From positions 1-36,330 of the forward strand of contig CAZWVR010000016.1 of NCBI GenBank assembly GCA_964637235.1: 36,330 bases of DNA, given 5' to 3'. The notes under the pieces were generated by a model that did no database searches, was not told the DNA's origin, and saw only the letters and a list, made by a program, of their open reading frames with translations. Both the position numbers and the translations under genes were made by a program. This stretch comes from CAZWVR01 sp964637235 (GTDB lineage: Bacteria > Bacteroidota > Bacteroidia > Bacteroidales > S143-33). Of this stretch, positions 8,063 through 17,963 are shown piece after piece (positions within the stretch are counted from its first letter, which is position 1; each line of letters starts with the position of its first letter).

Positions 8063-8990
8063 ATGAACTATTATTTAATTCAAATTTTTTACTAATAATA
8101 AACTGTGGATGTCCATTTAATGAAAGAAAAAGCCTTCCTATATACTCACCAATTATACCTAAAAAGAAAAGAAACAAGCCAGCAAAAAACATAACAATTA
8201 TCAAGGTTAACCAGCGAATATCTGTAAGTAGAAAAGTTAATTTCCATAAACCTATAATTATAAATGCAAAAGAGACAAACATTAAAAATATGCCGCAAAA
8301 TAAAGTCCACCTTATAGGTAAAAGCGAAAAATTAAAAAACATATTTGACCATAGAGATATTAGTTTTGAAAAGGTATAATGAGATTTGCCAAATTTACGT
8401 GGCGAATGTTGCACTTGTATTTTACCGATATTCGAAGTAGTTCTCAAAATCAATCCATCAATAAAGGTAAAAGGATAACGATATTTAATAATCTCTCGTA
8501 CAATTTTTTTATTTATAGCTCTAAAACTGCTCAAATATAAATCTTTTGGCTTATTAAGTATCAGATTAGCCATTTTATCATTAAACTTGCTGCCAAGATT
8601 TCTCCATAAAGAATGATACTTTTTGGTATAATAAGTATAAACAACATCATAAGAATGACTTAAAGCAAACTCTATCAATTTTTTAACCTCAGAAACCGGA
8701 TTTTGCAAATCATCATCCATTACAATAACCCAATCTCCGCTTACAAAATTCAAAGCAGCAATTATAGCATTGTGTTCTCCTACATTTTTTGCCAATGAAT
8801 AGAACTTTATAATATTCGGATATTTTTCAAACAATGAGACACATACCTGTTCTGTATTATCAGTGGAATGATCATTAACCAGAACTATCTCAATATCATA
8901 TTCAGGTCTCAATTCCTCAATAAGCTGTTCTACTAAAATGCCAATAGTAAGCTCACTGTTATACACAGGAATTGCTATTGATATTTTCAT
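8037..8990 (-). CDS. Family 2 glycosyltransferase, GtrB/DPM1-like, with C-terminal membrane anchor
   Basis: I use ATG 8990, giving 317 residues that open with ISIAIPVYNSE; an ATG at 9008 would add six unneeded residues. The N-terminal GT-A domain has VLVNDHSTDNTE and the metal-binding VIVMDDDLQNP. Two hydrophobic segments near the end (starting about PIRWTLFCGIF and LTLIIVMFFAG) and the GIIGEYIGRLF motif are typical of polyprenyl-phosphate sugar transferases such as GtrB, ArnC and dolichol-phosphate mannosyltransferases. It likely moves a sugar from a nucleotide donor onto undecaprenyl phosphate at the inner membrane. The sugar cannot be read from the sequence. It lies 51 bp downstream of porX on the same strand. 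Confidence 0.85.
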   Translation of the reverse strand: MKISIAIPVYNSELTIGILVEQLIEELRPEYDIEIVLVNDHSTDNTEQVCVSLFEKYPNIIKFYSLAKNVGEHNAIIAALNFVSGDWVIVMDDDLQNPVSEVKKLIEFALSHSYDVVYTYYTKKYHSLWRNLGSKFNDKMANLILNKPKDLYLSSFRAINKKIVREIIKYRYPFTFIDGLILRTTSNIGKIQVQHSPRKFGKSHYTFSKLISLWSNMFFNFSLLPIRWTLFCGIFLMFVSFAFIIIGLWKLTFLLTDIRWLTLIIVMFFAGLFLFFLGIIGEYIGRLFLSLNGHPQFIISKKFELNNSSFKSQFDDA

Positions 8991-9041
8991 TAAAATTAAA
9001 TTTGCCACGAAATTAGAAAATAAAGAAAAAACAAAAAATTT

Positions 9042-10592
9042 TCATTTTTTAACCAAATGGACTAATGGGATAAGCATCTCTTCCAATGAAATACCACCAT
9101 GTTGAAATGTATCTCGGTAATAATTAACAAAATAACTGTAATTATTTGGATAAACAAAAAAATCTCTACCCTGAGCAAAGACATACATTGCAGTAAGATG
9201 AGATACTGGTAAACCTGCTTCCTGGGGCTTATTTAGTATAAAGACTTTTTTACTTTTGAAATTTAAATTTTTCCCTTGTTTATATCGCAAATTTGTAGAT
9301 GTCTCTCTATCTCCAACTATTTTTATTGGATTTTTTACTAAAATAGATCCATGATCGGTTGTAAGAAAAATCTCTACATCATCATAAGCTTTCAATCGTT
9401 TAAACAAAGTATTCAAATAGGAATGTTCAAACCATATTTGAGTTAAAGAACGATAAGCCGCTTCATCTTTGGCTAATTCTTTAACCATCTGAACGCTTGT
9501 TTTAGCATGAGAAAGCATATCTACAAAATTGAAAACCAAAACATTAAGACTTTTATTCTGTAATGAAGCTAAATTATCTATGACTTTTTTTGAATGGGAT
9601 TCATTAAAAATTTTATAATAATTAAAATCAATTTTTTTACTTTCCTTTGCAATTTGTAATCTAAGCAGTTCATCCTCAAAGTCATTTTTATTTCCACTTT
9701 CTACTTCATCTTTCCATAACTTAGGATATTGTTTTTTTATATAAACAGGAAAAATTCCTGCAAAAAAAGCATTTCGGGCATACTGCGTAGCAGTAGGTAA
9801 AATGCTCAAAATAATTTCTTCTTTTAGAGTTTTATAATCGTCCTTAATCAATAATTGCAGCATTTTCCATTGATCATAGCGTAAATTATCTATTACTATC
9901 AAAAAAATCTTTTTACCTTCTTGCAAAGTAGGAAAAATTCTCCTTCTAAATACATCCTTCAGAAAAAACGGAGAAGTAGAAGCATTAACCCAATCCAGAT
10001 AATTACTTTTTACAAATTTAGCAAACTCATTATTTGCATCTTCTTTTTGGCTTTCTATAATTTCAATTAAATCTGACTGTGAAGTATTTTGCAATTCAAG
10101 CTCCCAATCTACTAATTGTTTATAAATACGTATCCATGCATTTATATCTTTTGCATTTAATATATCCATTGCCAAAAAAGAAAAATTTTTTCTATAACTT
10201 TCAATTGTTTTTTCGCTAATAATAGTTTTACGCTGAACATGTTTTTTAATTACAAGTAAAATTTGTTTCGGATTAACCGGTTTAATCAAATAATCGCTTA
10301 TTTTTGAACCTATTGCTTCCTCCATTATTCGTTCATCTTCAACTTTTGTAATCATAACAACTGGTGTAAAAGGTTGTAATTGCTGAATTTTTGACAAAAA
10401 ATTCAAACCTGTCATTCCTGGCATATTTTCATCTAAAAAAATTATATCAAAATCCTGATTTTTAAGCACATCTTCGGCATCTATTGTATTTGAAGCGGTT
10501 TCAACCTGATAACCTTTGGCTTCCAAAAACTTCAAATGAAGATTTAATAAATCTATTTCGTCGTCAATCCATAAAATTTTAATAGGCTTCAT
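9042..10592 (-). CDS. porX: T9SS response regulator PorX (receiver plus PglZ domain)
   Basis: The 516-residue protein begins with a CheY-like receiver: Asp10/Asp11 in LWIDDE, phospho-acceptor Asp54 in IIFLDENMPGMTG, Thr82 in VVMITK and Lys104 in YLIKPVNP. After a helical linker comes a PglZ (alkaline-phosphatase-superfamily) domain from about residue 215. It shows FLIVIDNLRYDQW, the nucleophile-region LPTATQYARNAFFAG, LTTDHGS and QHGGISLEEMLIPL. This fusion is PorX. In Porphyromonas and Flavobacterium PorX works with the histidine kinase PorY to control T9SS genes, and its PglZ domain has phosphodiesterase activity on cyclic oligonucleotides. No PorY gene is in the window. The gene follows sbcC after a 111-bp gap, probably with its own promoter. 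Confidence 0.93.
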   Translation of the reverse strand: MKPIKILWIDDEIDLLNLHLKFLEAKGYQVETASNTIDAEDVLKNQDFDIIFLDENMPGMTGLNFLSKIQQLQPFTPVVMITKVEDERIMEEAIGSKISDYLIKPVNPKQILLVIKKHVQRKTIISEKTIESYRKNFSFLAMDILNAKDINAWIRIYKQLVDWELELQNTSQSDLIEIIESQKEDANNEFAKFVKSNYLDWVNASTSPFFLKDVFRRRIFPTLQEGKKIFLIVIDNLRYDQWKMLQLLIKDDYKTLKEEIILSILPTATQYARNAFFAGIFPVYIKKQYPKLWKDEVESGNKNDFEDELLRLQIAKESKKIDFNYYKIFNESHSKKVIDNLASLQNKSLNVLVFNFVDMLSHAKTSVQMVKELAKDEAAYRSLTQIWFEHSYLNTLFKRLKAYDDVEIFLTTDHGSILVKNPIKIVGDRETSTNLRYKQGKNLNFKSKKVFILNKPQEAGLPVSHLTAMYVFAQGRDFFVYPNNYSYFVNYYRDTFQHGGISLEEMLIPLVHLVKK

Positions 10593-10703
10593 AACACAAA
10601 ATTTTGAATGGAAATATACAAATTTTTAAAAACTATCGGATACATTCTACCATAAATGACCTTTTGCCTTAAAAGTTAAAAATAAGCTCCAAGTGTTTTA
10701 ATA

Positions 10704-13700
10704 TTAAGCAATTACTATTTTACTAAACCCCGTACCAGGGATATTTACAAGTTGTATTTGTACAGGTATTTTCATTTTTAATGTTTCTACATGAGATATT
10801 ACACCGATAGTTTTATCTGTGACCTTTTGCAATCTTATTAAGATATTTAAAACTTTCTCCAAAGTATCCTCATCCAGAGAACCAAACCCCTCATCTATGA
10901 ATAATGACCTAATGGTAGTTTTATTACTTGCCAAATCTGATAAACCTAATGCAAGGGAAAGACTAACTAAAAAACTTTCTCCACCGGAAAGCGTAGCTAC
11001 TGATCTTTTATAATTTCCCATAAAAGTATCAATCACAAAAAGATTCTCTTTTTTATCCGAAAAATTTTCAACAGTTAAAATATATCGCTTCGAGAGTCTT
11101 TTTAGATAATTATTTGCCTTCAAAATCAACTCATTCATGGTATATTCAAGAGCTATTTGCATAAATTTTTTACCTTCACTATCACCGATTAGTTTATTGA
11201 TTTTAGACCAATAAAATGCTATTTCCTCTTGTTGTTTTATTTCTTGAAGCAAAAGCTCTTTTTTCTGACGCTCTTGTTTATCTTTATTAAGCTTTTCAGT
11301 TAAAGCACCTAAATTTTTATGAACCTCTTTTCTCCTTTCTTCCAACTTTTCTTTATAATCAATTAACTGAGCCAAAGTTTCATTAGATTTATCTTTAAGT
11401 TTATACTCATCAATTTTTTTCATAGTATCGTTTATCAACGCTTTTACACGAATATAATCTTGCTGCAATTTATCCCGTAATTCTCTTATTCTATGAGCTT
11501 GCTCATCTGGTAAAATTTCTATTGTATCAATATCTTGATATCCGAGTTGACTAAGTATAGGTAATAGCTCGTGCTCATATTCACGAAGCATCTGAATATT
11601 TTCCGATATATGAGATTTATATTCTTTGATATTTTCATTATTGGTATTAATTGCCTCTGTAATTCTAATTATTTCATTTGTAGTCTCTGCAAGATTATCT
11701 TTTAACTTCTGAATTTTTGTAGTATAAAACTTACGAAACTCTTCTGGCTCTTTACTTTCTAAGAAATCATCAATAACTTGCTGTCGTTCATTCTTTAATT
11801 TCATCAAATTGTGGTAGCTATTCTCTAATTCTTTATTAAAATCTAATAATTCCTTATTTTGTTCCTGTATTTGTTTTTCTAAAATCTTTTTTTCACTATC
11901 AAACGCCATAATTTCATTTTCAATACCTTTCAATAGCTCCCTTTTGTCTATAAACTCTTTTATCAACAATTTTAATTTATGCAAAAAATGTTTTAAGTCC
12001 TTAGTATCAATTATTTCCGACTTATATTCGTCTATGTAAAATTTTACATTATCTCTGATGTCAATTATTTCATTTAACAAAAATTCAAGTTGTTCTACGA
12101 CTTTTAATTGAATATTTAAATTATCTCTTTCTCTAAGTTCATTTAACATATTAGTTATTAAATCAATTTCCTTATTAACTTCATCAAACTTCTGCTGCAA
12201 AATAGAATTATCTGAAATATCCATATTAAGTTTTAGATTGGAAAAAGCCTCTAAAATTTTTGTCTTTGAGTTCTGATTATTTTGCAATTCAGATTGTAAA
12301 TGTTTCAACAATGCAAGAGTTTTTTCTTTTTCTGCCGAAATATTTTTATAAAGCTCATTAATTTTTTTCTGATTGTCTTTTATTTGCACTAATTCTGCTT
12401 TTATCTGGAATTTATAGACGACAGGTTTCTGCTTCAAATATGGATGCTCAATTGCGCCGCATAATGGGCAAGGTTTCCCTTCCTGTAAATATATTCTATC
12501 TTTCTCATACTTAGCTTTTAGTATCTCCAACTCCAATTCTTTCTCCTTTACTTCTAATTGTTTTTCTATTATTTTTCGCTCATTTATAATCTTATTAAGT
12601 TTATTATCAATAATTTCAAGCTTATTAGTTAATTCTCTAATTTCAATAGAAAATTTCTTTATTTTATTTTCCAGATCCACAAATTGGATATAAAACGAAT
12701 TAGCTTGAATAAGTTTATCCTTTAAATTTCTTAGAGCCTTTAATTTTTCATTAACCTCCTCAATATCAATATATTTATTATATTTAAGATTGATTTCCGA
12801 TATTTTCTGATTAAGCAATCTACGTTCTTTTCTAAGAATATCTGTTTGTTGAAAAATATTTTCTGAATATCTATTTTTCAAATAAGTTTTTAACCACAGT
12901 TGTTTCAATTGTTCTCTTTTTGCCAATAATTCAGAAATATAACTTTCTATTTTCTGATATTCTACTTCTGCCTTCTCTAATTTTTTATGAAGCTGCAACC
13001 ATTTTTGAATTTCAATTTTTTTATTTTTTAATTGTTCTATTATTAAATTTTTTTCATTTAATGTGTTTCTAATATCAGACAATGCTTTTTTCCTATGCTC
13101 AATATCATTAGTAATTTTTCTTATTACAGTTTCCTGCTCATTGATAGCGACATCATACTCCTTAATATTCGGGAAAATAGCTTCGGCATTATGTAATTTA
13201 GCTTCATACTCCTCTATTAAACTCTGATATTCTTGTTTTTTGTCATGTAATTGTTTATAACTAACAGATAATTGTTTTATTTCTGCAATGGCATTATTTA
13301 TTTTAGAGTTATACTGTAAATTATCCTTTTTAAGTCTCTTATAATCATATATTTTATGAATATAATTTTTAAGTTTTTCGTATTCAGCCAGTTTCTCAAA
13401 ATCGCTTTTATTTTTATAAAATTCCTCGCTAATATGTTTCTGTTTATTTAAAAGCTCATTTAGATTATTTTTCAAATTAGATATCAATTCTTTAACTTTT
13501 ATCTTATCAATTAAAAGTTCAAGATCGGAACTAAGTTTATTTGCTTTTTCTTTAAAAGTCTCAATCTGCTTTAATATCTGAAATCTTTCTTGCTCAGATA
13601 ATATAATAAACATTTCTGCCCTATGCTTTAACAAATTAAGCTTCTCTTCTTCTTTCTTTTTCCTTTCATATACCTTTTTACCGATATATCTATAAATAGT

Positions 13701-14246
13701 ATTACCTGTAATCTTTTCCAATAATTCTAATCTCTGCTTAGGGGGAGATTTTAAATATTTAGCAAAATCACCTTGTGCTAATATTACAGACTTTAAAAAC
13801 TGCTCTTCGTCCAACCCGATTATCTCAGAATTTTTCTTAGGCACTTCACTTTTATATTCGCCTGCTATTACCTGAACCTCTGGTGCGATTTTTTCCAAAC
13901 CCATTTCATAGTTTCCTACATTACCATATTTATTTTTCGTAATACGCCAAAAAGATCTATATCGCCCACCCTTCGCTTCATAAATAACTTCTGCCATAGC
14001 ATGGTCTGCACCACGAGTTATAACTGAACCATAATCTCTAACTACTGATGAAGTAATCTTGCCCAAACGCGGTATTTTCCCGTATAAAGCTAAGGTTATT
14101 GCATCTAAAATAGTAGATTTTCCCGACCCCGTCTTACCTGTTATTGCAAAAATACCAGTACTCAAAAAAGGTTCCTCCTCAAAGTTAATTACATATTCTC
14201 CTTTTATCGAATGAATATTTTTTATACGTATCTGAAAAATCTTCAT
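10704..14246 (-). CDS. sbcC: Exonuclease subunit SbcC (Rad50-like ATPase)
   Basis: The 1180-residue protein has an ATPase head split by two long coiled coils. Walker A is ITGKTGSGKST at about 35-45, followed by DAITLALYGKIPR. The zinc hook is Cys593-Pro-Leu-Cys596 near the middle, and the C-terminal signature is LSGGESFLVSLSLALGLSDLAS with Walker B SLFIDEGFGSLDEDTLE. With SbcD it opens hairpins and trims blocked DNA ends. sbcD normally lies just upstream, but here the upstream neighbour is the divergent pheS and the downstream one is porX, so sbcD must be elsewhere. It is the longest gene of the window. Confidence 0.93.
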   Translation of the reverse strand: MKIFQIRIKNIHSIKGEYVINFEEEPFLSTGIFAITGKTGSGKSTILDAITLALYGKIPRLGKITSSVVRDYGSVITRGADHAMAEVIYEAKGGRYRSFWRITKNKYGNVGNYEMGLEKIAPEVQVIAGEYKSEVPKKNSEIIGLDEEQFLKSVILAQGDFAKYLKSPPKQRLELLEKITGNTIYRYIGKKVYERKKKEEEKLNLLKHRAEMFIILSEQERFQILKQIETFKEKANKLSSDLELLIDKIKVKELISNLKNNLNELLNKQKHISEEFYKNKSDFEKLAEYEKLKNYIHKIYDYKRLKKDNLQYNSKINNAIAEIKQLSVSYKQLHDKKQEYQSLIEEYEAKLHNAEAIFPNIKEYDVAINEQETVIRKITNDIEHRKKALSDIRNTLNEKNLIIEQLKNKKIEIQKWLQLHKKLEKAEVEYQKIESYISELLAKREQLKQLWLKTYLKNRYSENIFQQTDILRKERRLLNQKISEINLKYNKYIDIEEVNEKLKALRNLKDKLIQANSFYIQFVDLENKIKKFSIEIRELTNKLEIIDNKLNKIINERKIIEKQLEVKEKELELEILKAKYEKDRIYLQEGKPCPLCGAIEHPYLKQKPVVYKFQIKAELVQIKDNQKKINELYKNISAEKEKTLALLKHLQSELQNNQNSKTKILEAFSNLKLNMDISDNSILQQKFDEVNKEIDLITNMLNELRERDNLNIQLKVVEQLEFLLNEIIDIRDNVKFYIDEYKSEIIDTKDLKHFLHKLKLLIKEFIDKRELLKGIENEIMAFDSEKKILEKQIQEQNKELLDFNKELENSYHNLMKLKNERQQVIDDFLESKEPEEFRKFYTTKIQKLKDNLAETTNEIIRITEAINTNNENIKEYKSHISENIQMLREYEHELLPILSQLGYQDIDTIEILPDEQAHRIRELRDKLQQDYIRVKALINDTMKKIDEYKLKDKSNETLAQLIDYKEKLEERRKEVHKNLGALTEKLNKDKQERQKKELLLQEIKQQEEIAFYWSKINKLIGDSEGKKFMQIALEYTMNELILKANNYLKRLSKRYILTVENFSDKKENLFVIDTFMGNYKRSVATLSGGESFLVSLSLALGLSDLASNKTTIRSLFIDEGFGSLDEDTLEKVLNILIRLQKVTDKTIGVISHVETLKMKIPVQIQLVNIPGTGFSKIVIA

Positions 14247-14302
14247 ATTGCTAATTTTGTTGTAGCTCAGTAAATATACTTTTTTTTATAATAAAAAAAA
14301 TC

Positions 14303-14310
14303 TACTTTTG
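14303..14310 (+). promoter_or_regulatory. Candidate -7 promoter element of the pheS operon
   Basis: TACTTTTG matches TAnnTTTG and lies 22 nt before the pheS ATG, in the 86-bp gap divergent from sbcC. No attenuator hairpin or leader peptide is seen. Confidence 0.45.
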
Positions 14311-14332
14311 CACAAATGGAAAATTCTAGTTT

Positions 14333-15355
14333 ATGCAAACAGATAAATTAAAAGAATATTTTAAGGAAATACGTGAATTTTCAGCATCAACAATAGAAGA
14401 AGTAGAAAATTTTAAACGTAAATTCTTATCGAAAAAAAATGGCATAATAACAAACTTTTTCAAGAAATTTAAAGAATTTTCTCCAGAAGAGAAACGTCAA
14501 TATGGTAAAATTCTTAATGAGCTTAAAAATAACGTAGAACAAAAAGTAAATGAGCTATTAGCACAAATAGAACAAAAACAAACTAAACAGCATCATTATG
14601 ACCTAACACTCCCAGGCGATAGCTATACAATAGGAACAGAACACCCTGTAAGCATAATCTGGAACGAAATTACACAAATATTCAAAAAATTAGGTTTTGT
14701 AGTAGCAGAAGTACAAGAAATCGACGATGACTGGCATAATTTTACTGCTCTAAACTTTCCACCAGATCACCCAGCACGAGATATGCAGGATACATTTTTC
14801 ATTGAACCGGGAAAAAACGCAATACTACTTCACACTCATACATCAAATGCTCAAATACGCTATATGGAGAAGCATAAACCGCCTCTTAAAATCATTGTAC
14901 CGGGTAGAACATATAGAAATGAGGATATCTCAGCACGCAGCCACATAATGTTCCATCAAATAGAAGGCTTATATGTAGATAAAGACGTCTCATTCATGGA
15001 CCTAAGAGAAACTATTCATTTCTTTGCCAAAGAACTTTTTGGACCAAACACAAAAATCCGTTTTAGACCATCATATTTCCCATTTACCGAACCCTCAACA
15101 GAAGTTGATGCTACTTGCTCAATTTGCGGTGGAAAAGGTTGCAATGTATGTAAATATACTGGTTGGTTAGAAATATTAGGCGCAGGAATGGTAGATCCAG
15201 CAGTGCTCCAAAATGTCGGTATTGATCCTAATATCTACTCAGGATTTGCCTTTGGTTTCGGCATCGAAAGAATTGCAATGCTAAAATATCGTATTAAAGA
15301 CATTAGACTATTCTTTGAAAACGATATAAATTTTTTACAACAATTCTATAAATAA
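14333..15355 (+). CDS. pheS: Phenylalanyl-tRNA synthetase alpha subunit
   Basis: The protein is 340 residues, the usual length. An N-terminal coiled-coil arm that contacts tRNA is followed by a class II synthetase core. Motif 2 is PGRTYRNEDISARSHIMFHQIEG, present in full; motif 3 is FAFGFGIERIAMLKY. A CSICGGKGCNVCKYTGW segment, common in PheS, precedes it. It charges tRNA-Phe as an alpha2-beta2 enzyme; pheT is not in the window. It leads a plus-strand operon with the next gene only 7 bp away. Confidence 0.97.
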   Translation: MQTDKLKEYFKEIREFSASTIEEVENFKRKFLSKKNGIITNFFKKFKEFSPEEKRQYGKILNELKNNVEQKVNELLAQIEQKQTKQHHYDLTLPGDSYTIGTEHPVSIIWNEITQIFKKLGFVVAEVQEIDDDWHNFTALNFPPDHPARDMQDTFFIEPGKNAILLHTHTSNAQIRYMEKHKPPLKIIVPGRTYRNEDISARSHIMFHQIEGLYVDKDVSFMDLRETIHFFAKELFGPNTKIRFRPSYFPFTEPSTEVDATCSICGGKGCNVCKYTGWLEILGAGMVDPAVLQNVGIDPNIYSGFAFGFGIERIAMLKYRIKDIRLFFENDINFLQQFYK

Positions 15356-15362
15356 AAAAACT

Positions 15363-16604
15363 ATGTATACACAATTACCACCTAAAAACGACCCATTCTG
15401 GGAATTTATATTAACAAATGATCTAAAAGTCAATTTAAGCAGCTTTACCTTAAAAATAAAACTTACAACCCTAAAAAATCAAATTCAAAGAAAAACAATT
15501 TCTTTAGATAAAGCAGTGGAAAATTTATATCAAATGTACACACGCTACATTTTAATACCATCTTTTATTGAAGATTTGAAAAAAATGCATAAATTATACC
15601 TAAGTATGAACACAGCAGTATCTACGGGATTATACGATATAAACCAAGTAAAAGATTTCATCGAAAAAGGGAAAATATTAGCATTAGCAGGAACAGAACA
15701 AGCTCTCTCCTCCCTACCACAAGGTAAATGGATCGCAGGAACAATACCTTACTTCTTTGATAAAGGTAAAGGAGTAGAAACAGATGACAAAATTTTTGTA
15801 CATGACTTTACTGAATATGCCCAAAAGATATCCATAAAAATCTTTAACACTGATACTTTACAAGAAACATTTATCCCTACAGACAAAAATATTTACAGAT
15901 TCGTTATCATTCCCCCATTTACCGACATACATAAAGAATATAGTGTCTTTGCATTCATGAATAAAGATGTAATGCTTACACCTACAATAGGTTGGATTGC
16001 TGGTAAAAAACTAAACTCCGATGAAATCCCAATGGTTTTCAATGGTCTGACTGGTGAAAAACTTACTGATCAAGGTGTCTTAATGGAAGTAGAAATAGAT
16101 GAACAATATAATTCAGAAATAAACATTGTAAACATATTTGAAATAGACCCCAATAGCCCTACAATAGAATTTGAAAATGATGGCTTCTGTGCTGAATATT
16201 GTTTAATAGATGGTAAAAAAGTAAAATTAGCAGAATTTATTGAGAAAAATAATATTGACATTCGTTATCCTTTAATAGGAGATTTTAGTGGGGCAAACAT
16301 TAATATTAGCTTCCAAGAAATAAAAGATTCAAAAGTATATTTCTATGCACCTTTCTTTAAAGGTATTAAATATAGATTCTCAAAACGCGGTTTTAGCTAT
16401 CCACAAAAATTTAAATTTGCTATAAAACAAATAGATAATACATCATTTGTATTTTCTGCAAATTGTATTTTAAATTATATATACGGAGAAGCAGAAATAA
16501 ACCCAATAGACGAAAAAGTCACTGGACCAGCAACTTTTGGAGAAATCGCATATCTACTTGTAAATCAAACATTTGTATATCTAAACTTAATTAAAATAAA
16601 ATAA
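15363..16604 (+). CDS. DUF6976-like protein of unknown function
   Basis: The 413-residue soluble protein has no signal peptide or membrane segment. From memory it resembles the DUF6976 family: SLPQGKWIAGTIPYF, VIIPPFTDIHKEYSVFAF, TPTIGWIAGKKL, YPLIGDFSGANINISFQ, FSANCILNYIYGE and GPATFGEIAYLLVNQT. The C-terminal half looks a little like FIST sensory domains, but I cannot confirm that. The first 100 residues are helical and less family-like. It is wedged between pheS and tyrS with gaps of 7 and 3 bp, so it is cotranscribed with two aminoacyl-tRNA synthetases. No function can be read from the sequence. Confidence 0.8.
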   Translation: MYTQLPPKNDPFWEFILTNDLKVNLSSFTLKIKLTTLKNQIQRKTISLDKAVENLYQMYTRYILIPSFIEDLKKMHKLYLSMNTAVSTGLYDINQVKDFIEKGKILALAGTEQALSSLPQGKWIAGTIPYFFDKGKGVETDDKIFVHDFTEYAQKISIKIFNTDTLQETFIPTDKNIYRFVIIPPFTDIHKEYSVFAFMNKDVMLTPTIGWIAGKKLNSDEIPMVFNGLTGEKLTDQGVLMEVEIDEQYNSEINIVNIFEIDPNSPTIEFENDGFCAEYCLIDGKKVKLAEFIEKNNIDIRYPLIGDFSGANINISFQEIKDSKVYFYAPFFKGIKYRFSKRGFSYPQKFKFAIKQIDNTSFVFSANCILNYIYGEAEINPIDEKVTGPATFGEIAYLLVNQTFVYLNLIKIK

Positions 16605-16607
16605 CTT

Positions 16608-17903
16608 ATGAATAAGCCTAAATTCAACATAGTAAAAGAACTGCAAAAGCGTCAAATGTTGCAAGATATAACCCCAGAAGCTGAAAAAATTTTACAAGAA
16701 AAAACAATAAAAATATACTTAGGCATAGACCCTACCGCCGACTCTCTCCATATAGGACACCTGGCTGCTATCTTTACAATGCGACTTTTCCAAAAAGCCG
16801 GACATCAACCAATATTTGTAATAGGTGGAGCAACCGGAATGATAGGCGATCCCTCAGGTAAAAGCCAAGAAAGAAAACTTCTAACTGAAGAAACAATACA
16901 AAAAAATCAAAAAGCAATAGAAAAACAACTCAAAAAAATTATAAACTTTGATTCGGACAACAAAGCTATATTTGTTAATAACTACGACTGGACAAAAAAC
17001 TATTCCTTACTCGGATTTCTAAGAGATATAGGTAAACATATTACTGTCAATTATATGCTATCTAAGGAATCTGTCAAAAAAAGAATAAATTCAGAAAACG
17101 GTATTTCCTTTACAGAATTCTCTTACCAACTATTACAAGCTTACGACTTTTATTATCTATTTAAAGAACACCAATGTTCCTTCCAATTAGGAGGTTCAGA
17201 TCAATGGGGCAATATCACAACAGGCATAGAACTTATCCGTAAAAAATTAGGTAAAGAAGCCTATGGAATAACAATAAAACTTATCACTCGCTCTGATGGC
17301 AAAAAATTCGGTAAAACAGAAAAAGGTAATGTATGGTTAGACCCAAATAAAACTTCTCCTTATGAATTTTATCAGTTCTTTATAAATCTACCAGACCAAG
17401 ACGCAGAAAAACTATTAAAAATATACAGTAGTAAAGATTTACAAACAATTGAGCAAATAATTCAAGAACACAAAAAAGAACCTCATAAGAGAATCTTGCA
17501 AAAAAAACTCGCCGAAGAATTAACTGAAACTATACATGGTAAAGAAGAACTAAAAAAAGTAATTGACGCAACTCAAATACTATTCGGTAAAGGAACAAAA
17601 GAAACAATCGCTGCCTTAGACGAAAAAACGTTTTTATCTATATTTGAAGGTGTTCCACATTTTCAAATAGATAAAGAAACTATAGAGAACGGCATAAATA
17701 TAGTAGAACTTTTGGCAGTAAAAACATCAGCTTTTAATTCTAAAAGTGAAGTCCGAAGACTAATAAAAGAAAAAGGGCTTAGTTTAAATCAAACTAAAAT
17801 CGATAGCCAGGATTATACAGTATCGACTAAGGATCTGATAAACAATAAATATCTCCTATTCAAAAAAGGTAAAAAACACTATATACTAATATTGATTAGC
17901 TAA
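16608..17903 (+). CDS. tyrS: Tyrosyl-tRNA synthetase
   Basis: The 431-residue class I synthetase has the HIGH motif at residues 48-51 in DPTADSLHIGHL and the KMSKS-equivalent KFGKTEKG after RSDGKK. The tyrosine site segments YQLLQAYDFYYLF and LGGSDQWGNITTGIELIR are present. A C-terminal S4-type tRNA-binding domain starts near SEVRRLIKEKGL. Length and motifs fit bacterial TyrS. It starts 3 bp after the preceding gene. Confidence 0.97.
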   Translation: MNKPKFNIVKELQKRQMLQDITPEAEKILQEKTIKIYLGIDPTADSLHIGHLAAIFTMRLFQKAGHQPIFVIGGATGMIGDPSGKSQERKLLTEETIQKNQKAIEKQLKKIINFDSDNKAIFVNNYDWTKNYSLLGFLRDIGKHITVNYMLSKESVKKRINSENGISFTEFSYQLLQAYDFYYLFKEHQCSFQLGGSDQWGNITTGIELIRKKLGKEAYGITIKLITRSDGKKFGKTEKGNVWLDPNKTSPYEFYQFFINLPDQDAEKLLKIYSSKDLQTIEQIIQEHKKEPHKRILQKKLAEELTETIHGKEELKKVIDATQILFGKGTKETIAALDEKTFLSIFEGVPHFQIDKETIENGINIVELLAVKTSAFNSKSEVRRLIKEKGLSLNQTKIDSQDYTVSTKDLINNKYLLFKKGKKHYILILIS

Positions 17904-17963
17904 AATAAAGCTTTGAAAATTTCTATTGGCAAAGAATTTGTTTATATAAGCACAAAAAAATTA

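Noticed and set aside
9042..10592. PglZ domain as part of a BREX phage-defence system
   Set aside because: The PglZ domain is fused to a receiver domain as in PorX, and no BREX genes (brxC, brxL, pglX) are nearby.
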